The notes: a model not told the origin generated them from the sequence alone. A stretch of 64,000 nt of DNA from JBEBGV01 sp040081265 (GCA_040081265.1 JBEBGV010000015.1:1-64000), one strand, 5' to 3'; shown: positions 1 to 8,829, counted from the stretch's first letter. Numbers and translations are program-made.

Positions 1-1
1 G

Positions 2-502
2 GATTCCCATCTCATTGTCCTTCTGGGAGGTGACGCGGGCCTTCGGTGCGGCGAAATCATCGGTCTCGAATGGCCGGACATTGACTTCGAGAAGCGCCAG
101 CTGTGTGTGCAGCGGTCCGAGTGGCGGGGGCACGTCACGGTGCCCAAGGGTGGACGGTTTCGGTATGTGCCGATGACCGCTCGGCTGACCGAAGCATTGC
201 GAACGCATCGGCAACGGCGTGGCCGTGTCCTTTGCGACGAGGATGGGAGTGCTTACTCGCAGGATATGGTCGGGGACCGAGTTCGGCGAGCCGCGCGCCA
301 CGCCGAGGTGGCGGTCAGTAGCGTCCATCGGCTGCGACATACGTTCTGTTCGCATCTCGCAATGAGAGGCGCGCCAGGGCGAGCGATTCAGGAAGCGGCG
401 GGGCACCAAGACTTGGCCACGACCCAGCGGTATATGCACTTGAGTCCAGCAGCAGTGGAGAGTGCGATTCGCTTACTGGAGCTACCCACACCGGCGGCAT
501 AG
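2..502 (+). CDS. Tyrosine recombinase/integrase, C-terminal catalytic part (5' end outside window)
   Basis: Partial gene: the reading frame is open from base 2, so the N-terminal DNA-binding domain lies outside the window. The visible 166 residues hold the catalytic core of phage-type integrases. A GLRCGEI segment carries the first catalytic Arg, a VHRLRHTF segment gives the HxxR box, and a GHQDLATTQRYMH segment holds the second His and the Tyr nucleophile. It should perform site-specific strand exchange. It ends 69 bp from the 3' end of the oppositely oriented tRNA-Asp, which is where an integrase usually sits in an element inserted at a tRNA. The substrate site cannot be told from this sequence. 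Confidence 0.88.
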   Translation, partial: DSHLIVLLGGDAGLRCGEIIGLEWPDIDFEKRQLCVQRSEWRGHVTVPKGGRFRYVPMTARLTEALRTHRQRRGRVLCDEDGSAYSQDMVGDRVRRAARHAEVAVSSVHRLRHTFCSHLAMRGAPGRAIQEAAGHQDLATTQRYMHLSPAAVESAIRLLELPTPAA

Positions 503-511
503 CGTGGAGAA

Positions 512-546
512 ATGTTGGAGGAGGCAGGGACGCCTCCTTCTAACAT
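512..546. terminator. Imperfect hairpin after the integrase gene
   Basis: ATGTTGGAGGAGGC and GCCTCCTTCTAACAT form an imperfect inverted repeat around a short loop, starting 10 bp after the integrase stop codon. There is no clean T tract, so it may be a weak terminator or part of an element end rather than a standard intrinsic terminator. Confidence 0.4.
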
Positions 547-570
547 GTTGAATCTAAAGCTTGGGAATGG

Positions 571-644
<74 letters not shown>

Positions 645-748
645 AAGCTGACTGCATCTGCGGCGTGTGACGCCACAGCCTTCGTAGTGTAGTCCGAACT
701 GGCTCGTCTCGCGAACGGTGCACCACTCGCGCTACGATGAAGCTCCGG

Positions 749-824
749 GGGCGGTTAGCTCAGTTGGTAGAGCACCGGCTTTACACGCCGGGTGTCACAG
801 GTTCGAGCCCTGTACCGCCCACCA
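749..824 (+). tRNA. tRNA-Val (anticodon UAC)
   Basis: Cloverleaf with acceptor stem GGGCGGT/ACCGCCC, D arm GCTCAGTTGGTAGAGC, anticodon TAC within the loop TTTACAC, and T arm GGTTCGAGCCC. The discriminator A at 821 is followed by an encoded CCA at 822-824, unlike the tRNA-Asp next to it. Confidence 0.95.
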
Positions 825-849
825 GCCTTCGCGCACCGCTTGCCTCAAC

Positions 850-879
850 GGCGGGTCCTGCGGACCCGCCCTACGTACG
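850..879 (+). repeat. GTAGGGCGGGTC palindromic element, copy A (intergenic)
   Basis: Arms GGCGGGTCC and GGACCCGCC separated by TGC and followed by CTACGTACG. The same palindrome with the asymmetric CTACG tail recurs at 11117, 16258, 19952 and 23591, so this is a dispersed REP-like repeat. Here it lies between tRNA-Val and the 3' end of the methyltransferase-like gene. Confidence 0.75.
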
Positions 880-921
880 ACAGCCCCCGCACCGCCCGTT
901 TCGGACCGCACAAACACCCGA

Positions 922-1437
922 TTATAGAACGAACACGCGCAGAGCAAGAAGCCCAAAGCCGACCAGCAGGCCCGTGACCGCCCGGTACTCACGGTTGCGC
1001 ATCGCTCGTTCCAGGCTGAAACGACGCGCCATCGGCTCCGCCGTGTCAGAGCGATACCGATCGTAGGTATCGCCGAAGGTGCGCCGGAGAAAGGCCTCTT
1101 CGGTGCGGATGGCCGCCAGGATCGTGCTCGTCATATAGAGCGCCGCGACCACGGCCACGACCAGGTCGCTGGCAGCAATGACGATCCCCGCCGCCATCAC
1201 GCTGGACCCGACATACAGAGGGTGAGGCATGAACTGGTAGGGCCCGGAGCGAGTCACCTCCCGGCTTTTCTCCAGGTGCCCGGCCGCCCAGATCCGGATC
1301 GCTTCGCCGGCGAGCGCTACCGCAAACCCGACCTGCAGGGACATGACGGTCGGACTGGCAAAGGCCAGCGTCACGGCGGCCGCGACAAACCCGAGCGGGA
1401 CCCGCCACCGCGCGAGCAGGGGCGCGAGCGGCGTCAT
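922..1437 (-). CDS. Isoprenylcysteine methyltransferase (ICMT/PEMT)-like membrane protein
   Basis: 171 residues with four to five hydrophobic segments. The GPYxxxxHPxYxG motif at residues 65-77 and the EExFLRRxFGDxYxRY stretch at about 113-128 are the hallmarks of the ICMT/phospholipid methyltransferase superfamily, where they bind S-adenosylmethionine. The substrate is unknown; small bacterial members act on lipids or other hydrophobic acceptors. It starts with ATG inside an ATGA overlap with the upstream heptosyltransferase gene and is the last gene of the LPS operon, so a role in modifying a lipid or envelope component is possible but not shown. Confidence 0.75.
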   Translation of the reverse strand: MTPLAPLLARWRVPLGFVAAAVTLAFASPTVMSLQVGFAVALAGEAIRIWAAGHLEKSREVTRSGPYQFMPHPLYVGSSVMAAGIVIAASDLVVAVVAALYMTSTILAAIRTEEAFLRRTFGDTYDRYRSDTAEPMARRFSLERAMRNREYRAVTGLLVGFGLLALRVFVL

Positions 1438-2456
1438 CGCATTCCACCTGCCGACAGTCGGGCCGACACTGCCGCCATCACCTCGTCGACACCGATGTCC
1501 ATCACACAGGGGACCGACCGGCGGCAGCGGCGTTCGTAGTGACAGTCACAGACCCCGTACCGTGACACGCTGACATCCTCGAGGCGCCACGGTCCATTGC
1601 GCGCGGGATCGGTCGGGCCGAAGAGCGCCACGACCGGTGTCCCGGTTGAAGCGGCGATGTGGAGTGGACCGGTGTCACCAGCAACCACCAATCGAGCGCC
1701 CCGCAGCAACCCGAACAGCTCCTCGATCGTCGTCGGCGGAGCCAGTGTCGCCGCACCGCCTGAAGCCGTCACCACCGACTCGGCGAGCGCCTCTTCGCCT
1801 GGCCCCCACACGACAAGGGTCGGCAGGTGGTGATCCCGCGAAGTCCGGAAAGCCAGCTCACCCATCCGCTCGGCGGGCCAGCGCTTGTTGGGCCATGCCG
1901 CCCCCGGATTCATCGCCACGTACCCGGAACCCTGGAAGCGGGCAATCGTGCTCGAGACATGCGGGGACTCAGGAACGCGGATGCCGAACTCCGGCTCCGT
2001 CGCCTGGATGCCGACGGCCGCCAGGAGCGCAAGATTCTTCCGAATGACATGGACATCGCCGGGCACATCGACCACGTCAGTGTAGAAGACCCGCGCAGCC
2101 GGCTCGCGCAGCGCAGAACGGCCGAAGCCAATCGTGCGACGCCCGGATGCGAGACGCGCCACCGAAGCCGACTTCACGAGCCCCTGCAGATCGAGGACGG
2201 CGTCATAGCGTTCGCGCCGAAGGTCCCGGATGGTCGCCAGCGTGGCTGCCCGTTCGCTGGCCGCCATCAGACCGCGCGGGTCGAACGGGATGACCTTCCG
2301 TACGCCCTCCACCATCTGCACCAGGGTGACGTAGCGCGGATCGACGAGCCAGTCGATGCGTGCGTCGGGATGCGCTCGCAGGAGCGCGGCGACGACTGGG
2401 ATGGCGTGCACGATGTCGCCCAGCGCTCCCAGCCGGACGATGAGGAATGCCGTCAC
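1434..2456 (-). CDS. ADP-heptose:LPS heptosyltransferase, GT9 family (WaaC-like)
   Basis: 340 residues, full length for glycosyltransferase family 9. RLGALGD at residues 8-14 is the family N-terminal signature, and GDTGPLHIAA from residue 260 followed by ALFGPTDP is the nucleotide-sugar site. The enzyme should add L-glycero-D-manno-heptose to the Kdo-lipid A core at the inner membrane. A cysteine-rich C-terminal stretch (GVCDCHYERRC) is unusual for WaaC and recalls the Cys cluster of WaaF. The start is GTG in a GTGA overlap with hldC. It is the second GT9 of the operon; whether it is heptosyltransferase I or a later transferase is inferred from context only. Confidence 0.85.
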   Translation of the reverse strand: MTAFLIVRLGALGDIVHAIPVVAALLRAHPDARIDWLVDPRYVTLVQMVEGVRKVIPFDPRGLMAASERAATLATIRDLRRERYDAVLDLQGLVKSASVARLASGRRTIGFGRSALREPAARVFYTDVVDVPGDVHVIRKNLALLAAVGIQATEPEFGIRVPESPHVSSTIARFQGSGYVAMNPGAAWPNKRWPAERMGELAFRTSRDHHLPTLVVWGPGEEALAESVVTASGGAATLAPPTTIEELFGLLRGARLVVAGDTGPLHIAASTGTPVVALFGPTDPARNGPWRLEDVSVSRYGVCDCHYERRCRRSVPCVMDIGVDEVMAAVSARLSAGGMR

Positions 2457-2929
2457 CTGGCCGAGCCAGCGATCCGTGCGAGGAGATCGCGCGTGGAATG
2501 ATCCTTGGGATCGCCGACAATCGCGGTGCGGCCCCCGTACGCACGCACCACGTCACGCTCCGGCACCGAATCGATGGTGTAGTCGGTGCCCTTGCAGTGC
2601 ACGTCTGGGCGCAGAGCCTCGAGCAACGGCCCAACCGTCGGTTCTGGGAACAGCACGACGAAATCAACGCAGCGCAGCGCCGCCACCAGTTCGGCCCTGT
2701 CCGTACCCGGAAGCACGGGGCGACCCTCGCCCTTCAACCGCCGCACCGAGTCGTCATCGTTGAGCGCAACAATCAGTGTGTCCGCTTCCTGCGCCGACGC
2801 CTCGAGGTAGCGGACATGGCCGACGTGCAGCATGTCGAAGCAGCCGTTGGCAAAGGCCACGGTTCGGCCCTGCTGGCGCAGGGACCGCACGCGCTCGACC
2901 AGCGCATCACGACCGAGCACCTCACCCAT
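2453..2929 (-). CDS. hldC: D-glycero-beta-D-manno-heptose 1-phosphate adenylyltransferase
   Basis: 158-residue nucleotidyltransferase matching the C-terminal half of HldE (RfaE domain II). ANGCFDMLHVGHVRYL holds the HxGH adenylyl-transfer motif at residues 35-38, and a KDHSTRDLL segment near the C-terminus is the second signature. It makes ADP-heptose from heptose-1-phosphate and ATP. The ATG at 2929 is preferred to the upstream GTG at 2953: it overlaps the hldA stop by 8 bp and gives the usual length. The separate kinase gene directly upstream makes this a split HldA/HldC arrangement rather than one bifunctional HldE. Confidence 0.9.
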   Translation of the reverse strand: MGEVLGRDALVERVRSLRQQGRTVAFANGCFDMLHVGHVRYLEASAQEADTLIVALNDDDSVRRLKGEGRPVLPGTDRAELVAALRCVDFVVLFPEPTVGPLLEALRPDVHCKGTDYTIDSVPERDVVRAYGGRTAIVGDPKDHSTRDLLARIAGSAR

Positions 2930-3932
2930 GAACGTCGCGGCCCAACGCCTCACGCAGTTCAGCCGCCGTAACCGAGGCCGTGCCGCGCTTCATCACGACG
3001 AGGCCGCCCGCGCAGTTGGCAAGCCGCGCCGCGCTTTCGAAGCTGGCACCGGCCCCGAGCGCCAACGCCATCGTGGCCATGACCGTGTCGCCGGCGCCGG
3101 TGACGTCCGCGATTTCATCTGACCCGAAGATGGGAATGTGCACGGTCGGAGTGTCCGCCACGAACAGCGCCATGCCACGACTGCCGCGGGTAATGAGCAC
3201 CGCGTCCATCTTCGTCTCACGAAGCACCTGACGGCCGGCGCGCTCCAGAACGCGAAGATTGTCGTTGATGCGGACGCCCAGCGCCTGCTCCACCTCGGAC
3301 TCGTTGGGCGTGCAGGCGGTCAGGCCCTTGTAGTTCAGAAGTTGGTATCGGCTGTCCACCAGGATCGGAACCGGATGGCCCGCGCGACGCAGCGTTGCGC
3401 GCAGTCGACTGACAAACGCCGGAGTCACAAGACCGGACCCATAGTCGGATACGAGCACTGCGTCGGCAGAAGCCGCCACCGCGTGGGCCGCCGCTTCAAA
3501 GGACGCCGTAGCCTTCCCACTCTGCACCGTCGTCACACCGCGGTCGATGCGAACGACCTGCTGCTTGGCCGAGTGGATCCCGCCGGCAAGAATTCGCGTC
3601 TTCACCGGCGTGGCTACACCCGGCGCCCGCACGACCTTCGACGCGTCCACTCGCTTGTGAAATGCCTGAACCAGCCTCCGCCCGGCATCGTCACGCCCAA
3701 TCAGGCCGACCAGCGCCGCTTTGCCGCCAATGGCCGCGACGTTGTTCGCCGCGTTCCCGGCGCCGCCCGGAACGATGTGGCTCGAGTCGTATTCGAGGAT
3801 CAGGACGGGTGCCTCGCGCGAGACGCGCGCCACGCGGCCGTAGACGAACTCGTCGGCAACGATGTCGCCGATAACCGCGATAGTTCGCCCCTGGAGCTGG
3901 TCGACTAGCGCGAGGACGATCGCAGGATCCAC
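2922..3932 (-). CDS. hldA: D-glycero-beta-D-manno-heptose-7-phosphate kinase
   Basis: 336-residue PfkB/ribokinase-fold kinase matching HldE domain I. PGGAGNAANN at residues 55-64 is the first PfkB signature. DVTGAGDTVMATM from residue 276 is the second and contains the catalytic Asp and anion hole. It phosphorylates heptose-7-phosphate to the 1,7-bisphosphate, which GmhB (next gene upstream) then dephosphorylates. It starts with GTG inside the last 28 bp of gmhB, and its own stop lies inside the start of hldC, so translation of the three genes is probably coupled. Confidence 0.92.
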   Translation of the reverse strand: MDPAIVLALVDQLQGRTIAVIGDIVADEFVYGRVARVSREAPVLILEYDSSHIVPGGAGNAANNVAAIGGKAALVGLIGRDDAGRRLVQAFHKRVDASKVVRAPGVATPVKTRILAGGIHSAKQQVVRIDRGVTTVQSGKATASFEAAAHAVAASADAVLVSDYGSGLVTPAFVSRLRATLRRAGHPVPILVDSRYQLLNYKGLTACTPNESEVEQALGVRINDNLRVLERAGRQVLRETKMDAVLITRGSRGMALFVADTPTVHIPIFGSDEIADVTGAGDTVMATMALALGAGASFESAARLANCAGGLVVMKRGTASVTAAELREALGRDVHG

Positions 3933-4477
3933 CCGACGGCCTCCATCAAATTGTTGAGGATAGCATCCGCCCGCACGTCATCCGGGGGCGAATCCGCCTC
4001 GTGGCCGCCATGGCCCGTCCTGACCAGGAGTGCACCCACGCCCGCCGCGCGGCCGGCACGCACGTCGATCCATCGATCGCCCACCATGTATGACCCGGTC
4101 AGGTCGAGATCCATCTCTTCACAGGCCTGTTCGATGAGGCCTGGGCCGGGCTTGCGACATCGGCACACCTTGCGATATTCCAGTCGCTCAGCACTCGGAT
4201 GGTGCGGGCAATAGTAGTAGCCGTCGATTCGAGCGTTCCCTGATGCCAGCCGGCCGTCGAGGGTGGCGTGAACCTTACCGAGAAACGCTTCGTCGATGAC
4301 CCCGCGCCCGATCGCCGCCTGGTTCGTCACCACAACCGTCGCGAAGCCGGCTCGATTGAGGAGCCGCACGGCGTCTGCGGTCCACGGAAACAGCGAGAGC
4401 AGATCGAGGCGGTCGACGTACCCCCGCTCTTCGACCAGCGTACCGTCGCGATCGAGAAAAACGGCGCGCCGCTTCAC
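3905..4477 (-). CDS. gmhB: D-glycero-D-manno-heptose 1,7-bisphosphate 7-phosphatase
   Basis: 190-residue HAD-superfamily phosphatase. FLDRDGTL at residues 7-14 carries the nucleophilic and acid/base Asp residues. VVVTNQAAIGRG is motif II, and CPHHP...CRCRKPGPG gives the Cys/His zinc site typical of GmhB. The GDRWIDV region holds the metal-binding Asp. It removes the 7-phosphate from heptose bisphosphate. A longer open frame to 4633 exists, but the GTG at 4477 in a GTGA overlap with the waaF stop gives the standard length and puts the catalytic motif at the correct distance from the N-terminus. Confidence 0.92.
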   Translation of the reverse strand: MKRRAVFLDRDGTLVEERGYVDRLDLLSLFPWTADAVRLLNRAGFATVVVTNQAAIGRGVIDEAFLGKVHATLDGRLASGNARIDGYYYCPHHPSAERLEYRKVCRCRKPGPGLIEQACEEMDLDLTGSYMVGDRWIDVRAGRAAGVGALLVRTGHGGHEADSPPDDVRADAILNNLMEAVGWILRSSSR

Positions 4478-5538
4478 TGCGTGGCCCCATGCTGCATCTG
4501 TGACGATGGTACTTCGGCGAGTGCGCTCGCCACCATGTCCGGCGTGATGCGGGTCATGCATCGATGATCGAGCGGACATTCCCGCAACATGCACGGCCGG
4601 CACCACACCGGTGATGTGAGCACGCGCGACCATCCGCCGCTGGCGATGAGCGGGCGGGTTTCTGCCTCAATCGTGGGGCCGAAGAGCGCTACAACTGGCG
4701 TGCCGAGTGCGGCCGCCACGTGCATGGCCCCGGAGTCGTTCGACACGCATGCGCGAGACAGTGCGAGGACACCGGCGAGCTCCCCCAGGCTCGTGACACC
4801 AGCCAGGTCGAGCGTTCGCGCCGCGGCATCTGGAGGCATCGCGGTCCGTATTCGATGCGTTGTCTCAGCATCAGCCTTGCTCCCGACCAGCACGCACGTG
4901 GTGCCCTCGCGTGCAAGCCTGGTCGCAAGCTGCACGACGTGCCCTGGCAGCCACTGCTTGGCCTTGCCGTAGGCGGCACCTGGCGCCAGCGTCACCAACG
5001 GGGATCGGGTGTCCCATCCCCGTCCGCTCAAGAGCGCACGCGCAGATTCGCGCGACTCGTCGGACACTCGCAACTCAGGAGTCAGCGGCCCAGCTGCCAC
5101 GCCGAGCTCGCGAGTCAGGTGCTGGTAGTACTCGCCCTGGTGCCGGCTTCCCTTTGGGCGTCGCACCGCACGCGTCAGCAGGCGGGTGCGTACATCTGAG
5201 CCATACCCCCACCGCTCTTCCACGCGCGCGCGTCGAGCCAGCCAGGCGCTCGCAAACGAATTGGGAAACAACACCGCAAGTGACGCTCCGGACTGTTGAA
5301 GCCGCTCGGCATCCGCACGGAACGCCGCGGTTCGCAGCATCTCGCCGCGCCACGACAGCGGAACGATCTCGTCGACCCCGGGCACCAACTGGAACAGATC
5401 AGTCACACCCGGCCTGGCAGCAACAATCAGACGTGCGGCACTGAAGTGACGCCGAAGATCAGCGATGGCAGGCAGCGCCATCACAGCGTCGCCCAGCCAG
5501 TTCGGCGCAACGATGATCACCGCATCAGGGGTGCTCAC
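4474..5538 (-). CDS. waaF: Lipopolysaccharide heptosyltransferase II
   Basis: 354-residue GT9 enzyme. The N-terminal APNWLGDAVMALPAI motif, a SNDSGAMHVAAALGTPVVALFGPT donor-binding region and the C-terminal VWCRPCMLRECPLDHRCM cysteine cluster are typical of WaaF, which transfers the second heptose to the inner core. The start is GTG at 5538 within a GTGA overlap with the acyltransferase gene. The open frame extends to 5622, but that extension lies inside the upstream gene and has no family match. Confidence 0.93.
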   Translation of the reverse strand: MSTPDAVIIVAPNWLGDAVMALPAIADLRRHFSAARLIVAARPGVTDLFQLVPGVDEIVPLSWRGEMLRTAAFRADAERLQQSGASLAVLFPNSFASAWLARRARVEERWGYGSDVRTRLLTRAVRRPKGSRHQGEYYQHLTRELGVAAGPLTPELRVSDESRESARALLSGRGWDTRSPLVTLAPGAAYGKAKQWLPGHVVQLATRLAREGTTCVLVGSKADAETTHRIRTAMPPDAAARTLDLAGVTSLGELAGVLALSRACVSNDSGAMHVAAALGTPVVALFGPTIEAETRPLIASGGWSRVLTSPVWCRPCMLRECPLDHRCMTRITPDMVASALAEVPSSQMQHGATQ

Positions 5539-6410
5539 GCCTGACGGTCCCTCCAGCGCCGATGCATCCACAGCCACTGCTCGGGGTGTCGGCGGACATA
5601 CATCTCGAGCACGTCCGTGCACCGCTGCGTGAATTCCAGAACCGCGTCGGGTGAGTTTGGGGCCGGCGGCGTCACGGGATGTTCATACACAAGCCGGTAT
5701 CGACCGCCCGGCAGCGGCAGGGCAAACACCGGAATGACCGCAGCACCGGTCCGCAGCGCCAGTGCCGCCAGTGCGGAGGTGGTCGCGGCTGGTCGATGAA
5801 AGAAGTCCACGTGAACGACATCGGGTGTGTGCAGGTGCTGGTCGATCAGCACCGCGATGCCCTTGTTATTGGCCAGGTCCTGCAGCATGCGGCGTACCGC
5901 ACCCTGTCGATAGATGACGGTATTGCCCGTGCTCGTGCGGGTGCGCTCGAGCATCGCGTGAAGTCGCGGGTTATCGAGCGGTCGCGCCAGGATCGACACA
6001 GGCTGGTGACGCAGCGCGTGGACGATCGCGTGCATCTCCCAGTAGCCGAAATGTCCGGTGAAGAACAGCACGCCGCGCCCCTGCTGTATCGCCGCCGCCG
6101 CGCGTTCATCACCCTCGAACTCGACAGCCGCCAGCATCTGCTCGTGCGAGTAGCTCCCGAACCTGAGCAGCTCCAGCAGCACGCCCCCGAAGTGCTCGAA
6201 CACCTGCCTCGCCAGCAGTCGCCGCTCGTCCTCTGAACGTCCTGGGAACGCAGCAGCCAGATTCTCCAACGCGGTCCTTCTGTGAGGTCGGTCGACGAGA
6301 AAGGCCAGCCTGCCCAGCCACACCCCGGCCCCACGAACCGCCGACATCGGCAGCACGCTAAGGCCCAGCTCCACGGTGCGGACAAGCGCGTACTCGAGCC
6401 AGTGTTTCAC
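5535..6410 (-). CDS. LpxL/HtrB-type lipid A acyltransferase
   Basis: 291 residues of the lysophospholipid acyltransferase/HtrB family. FTGHFGYWE around residues 118-125 supplies the H(X4)E catalytic dyad. The N-terminal stretch before it includes a hydrophobic anchor. It should add a secondary acyl chain to Kdo2-lipid A using acyl-ACP. The chosen start is GTG at 6410 in a GTGA overlap with lpxK; the frame upstream of it (to 6515) is inside lpxK. Only one late acyltransferase is present in this operon, so chain specificity (LpxL versus LpxM) cannot be assigned. Confidence 0.87.
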   Translation of the reverse strand: MKHWLEYALVRTVELGLSVLPMSAVRGAGVWLGRLAFLVDRPHRRTALENLAAAFPGRSEDERRLLARQVFEHFGGVLLELLRFGSYSHEQMLAAVEFEGDERAAAAIQQGRGVLFFTGHFGYWEMHAIVHALRHQPVSILARPLDNPRLHAMLERTRTSTGNTVIYRQGAVRRMLQDLANNKGIAVLIDQHLHTPDVVHVDFFHRPAATTSALAALALRTGAAVIPVFALPLPGGRYRLVYEHPVTPPAPNSPDAVLEFTQRCTDVLEMYVRRHPEQWLWMHRRWRDRQA

Positions 6411-7441
6411 GTCGGCCTGGGGACCCGTCGACGCGCGGCGTTCACACGCGCAGCCAGCCAGGTCCGGAAGGCAGCGTCCGGCTCGATGCGGACACCATAC
6501 GGTTGATACGCCCACTGCACTGTCGAGTCGTGTGCGGCTCGCGCGGACAACCGCGGTTCGAGCCGCACCGCGTCCTTCTCGGTTGTGACGACGAGGGACG
6601 TCCCGTGCGCGCGCGCCGTCTCTTCAATCGTCCTGATGTCCCGTTCGCTGAACCAGTGGTGATCTCGATATGTGAGGCGAGCAAGCAGAGCAACGCCGGA
6701 CGCTTCGAGGCTGGCAAAGAAGCGCTCGGGCCTGGCGATGGCCGCCACGGCAACCACGCCATCGCCCGCCGGCGACACCGCCTCCCCGAAGGGATGCACT
6801 CGTCTTAACGCCGATGTCACCGGAACAAGCTCGAACATCGTCTTCTCCACCGAGGTCGCAATGCGCGACCGGTCGGCCGCGGACCCGGTCGCCAGCACTG
6901 CATCGGCAGCCGCAGCGGCGGTGACCGGCTCGCGAAGTCGTCCCGCGGGGAGCACCTGTTCGTCAAGGTCGGCGACCGAGAGTAGCAACAGGTCGACATC
7001 TCGAGACAACCTGACGTGTTGAAACCCATCGTCGAGAAGATGAACAGTGGCGCCGAGGTGCGTCGCGGCCCACCGCCCGGCAATGTATCGATCAGCGCAC
7101 ACGACGACCGACACCCCCGGTAATGCCCGTGCGAGCATCTGAGGCTCGTCGCCGGATTCGGCCACCGGCACCAGAGGGCCGGAGCCGTCGCTCACCACCA
7201 CCAGTGGCCGGCGAGGGCGAGCCTGCCGCCCATAGCCACGAGACAAGATGGCGGGACGCTCGCCCAGGTCCTGCAGGATTCGCGCGATCGCAATGACCGT
7301 CGGCGTCTTGCCGCTGCCTCCAACGACCAGATTGCCGACGCTGACGACCGGTTGTTCCAGATGACGCCGGCGCTGTGGTTGCCGGTACCAGGCGCGACGG
7401 ACGTGGGAAACGCGACCGTAAATGACGCTGAGTGCGCTCAA
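6407..7441 (-). CDS. lpxK: Tetraacyldisaccharide 4'-kinase
   Basis: 344 residues, normal for LpxK. VGNLVVGGSGKTPTV (about 35-49) contains the P-loop, ILSRGYGR follows, and LLDDGFQHVRLSRDVDLLLL is the second conserved block with the Asp-Asp pair. It phosphorylates the 4' position of the lipid A disaccharide at the inner membrane. The start codon is TTG, embedded in the waaA stop as a TTGA overlap, so its translation probably depends on ribosomes finishing waaA. Confidence 0.95.
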   Translation of the reverse strand: MSALSVIYGRVSHVRRAWYRQPQRRRHLEQPVVSVGNLVVGGSGKTPTVIAIARILQDLGERPAILSRGYGRQARPRRPLVVVSDGSGPLVPVAESGDEPQMLARALPGVSVVVCADRYIAGRWAATHLGATVHLLDDGFQHVRLSRDVDLLLLSVADLDEQVLPAGRLREPVTAAAAADAVLATGSAADRSRIATSVEKTMFELVPVTSALRRVHPFGEAVSPAGDGVVAVAAIARPERFFASLEASGVALLARLTYRDHHWFSERDIRTIEETARAHGTSLVVTTEKDAVRLEPRLSARAAHDSTVQWAYQPYGVRIEPDAAFRTWLAARVNAARRRVPRPT

Positions 7442-8763
7442 TGGACGCCGGGAAAGGGGACAACCGTGGCGAGACGGTCCTGTGGGAGCAACTGCGCGAA
7501 TATGGCCAGCGTCTTCTCACGGGCGCCACGATTGGTCTCGACAAGCGCGCGGGCAGCGGCGCCAAGCCGTGCCCGACGCACCGGATCACCCATCAGGGAA
7601 AGGAGTGCCTCTTCGAACTCACCCGGCGAGTGGACCTGCAGGGCAGCGGCGTTGGCGAGGAATGTCTCGGTGATCTCGCCAAAATTCTCCATATGGGGAC
7701 CCACCACGATGGGCTTGCCGTACAACGCGGGCTCGAGGATGTTGTGACCACCCGCTGGCACGAGGCTCCCGCCCACAAAGACGACCGTTGCGATCTGATA
7801 CAACTGGGCCAGCTCGCCGATCGTGTCGAGCACCACCGCGTCGGCGCGCGGCTCGCTGTCGATGGCCAGCTCGCTGCGACGCACGGTCGCAAGCCCTTCC
7901 TGACGGCACAGGCGCTCGACCTCGGCGAATCGCTCCGGATGTCGTGCGGCCACCACCAGCAGCGCGTTGGGCCGGGTGGCGCGCAGGCGGTTGAATGCGC
8001 GCAGCACGATTTCTTCTTCACCGCGAAGGGTGCTGCCAGCGACCAGCACGAGGCGAGCCGGAGACACACGGAAGAACCTGAGCACGCGTTCCGGTCCTCG
8101 ACCGGGCGTCGGCGAACCACCGATCGAATCGAACTTGAGGTTACCCGTCACCGACACCCGCGAAGCATCGGCACCGAGTTGAATCAAGCGACGCGCGGAT
8201 TCTTCCCCCTGCACACAGAACCGGTCGATATCGTTGAGCACGTGCTTGAACAGCGGGCGAACTATCCGATAGCGAGGAAAAGACCGATACGAAATCCGGC
8301 CATTCACGACGATCGTCTTGATCCCGCGACGCCGACATTCGCGCAGCATGTTCGGCCAGATCTCGGTCTCCATCATCACAAACGCGCGGGGCTTGACCAG
8401 GTCCAGCGTCCGCCGAACGGTGAACGTCCAGTCGAACGGGAAGTAGAACACCGCGTCGACCTCGCCGAGATGGCGGCGTGCCAGCTCCTGCCCCGTCCGA
8501 GTGGTCGTCGAGAGGAAGAGGCGAAGTCGTGGATACCGCGCACGGAACTCGGCAAGGAGGGACCGAGCGGCCAGAACCTCGCCCACCGAGACCGCGTGGA
8601 CCCAGATGGAGGGGTCGCCGTCGAGGTTGAGCGAAACGGGAAGGTAGCCGAACCGCTGGCCGAGACTCCCCAGATACTTCCTGTGTCGCAGCGCCTGGTA
8701 CACGAAGTACGGGGAGGCCGCCACGAGCACCAGCAGGGTGACGATGCTGTAGAGGAGATACAC
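7438..8763 (-). CDS. waaA: 3-deoxy-D-manno-octulosonic acid (Kdo) transferase
   Basis: 441 residues. A single N-terminal membrane anchor is followed by WVHAVSVGEVLAARSL and the C-terminal GGSLVPAGGHNILEPALYGKPIVVGPHMENF block, both diagnostic of WaaA/KdtA (GT30). It transfers Kdo from CMP-Kdo to lipid IVA. This is the first gene of the LPS operon. It starts with GTG, 31 bp downstream of a good minus-strand -10 box. The divergent gapA gene shares the 115-bp upstream region. Confidence 0.95.
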   Translation of the reverse strand: MYLLYSIVTLLVLVAASPYFVYQALRHRKYLGSLGQRFGYLPVSLNLDGDPSIWVHAVSVGEVLAARSLLAEFRARYPRLRLFLSTTTRTGQELARRHLGEVDAVFYFPFDWTFTVRRTLDLVKPRAFVMMETEIWPNMLRECRRRGIKTIVVNGRISYRSFPRYRIVRPLFKHVLNDIDRFCVQGEESARRLIQLGADASRVSVTGNLKFDSIGGSPTPGRGPERVLRFFRVSPARLVLVAGSTLRGEEEIVLRAFNRLRATRPNALLVVAARHPERFAEVERLCRQEGLATVRRSELAIDSEPRADAVVLDTIGELAQLYQIATVVFVGGSLVPAGGHNILEPALYGKPIVVGPHMENFGEITETFLANAAALQVHSPGEFEEALLSLMGDPVRRARLGAAARALVETNRGAREKTLAIFAQLLPQDRLATVVPFPGVH

Positions 8764-8800
8764 GCTAAGTCACAGAATTGACTGACCTTAGGACCCCGGA

Positions 8801-8829
8801 AGTATATCGCGCGGGTGCACACGGTTCAA
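8801..8829 (-). promoter_or_regulatory. Sigma-70-like promoter of the waaA LPS operon
   Basis: Read on the minus strand: TTGAAC (8829-8824), a 17-bp spacer, then TATACT (8806-8801). This is a close match to the consensus with the ideal spacing and would start transcription near 8794, about 30 bp before the waaA GTG. Confidence 0.65.

Noticed and set aside
4478..4633. Extended N-terminus of gmhB
   Set aside because: Lies inside waaF and would displace the catalytic DxDGT far from the N-terminus.
7432..8781. Open frame of 449 codons on the plus strand
   Set aside because: Fully antisense to waaA; no family-like motif and typical of third-position GC bias.
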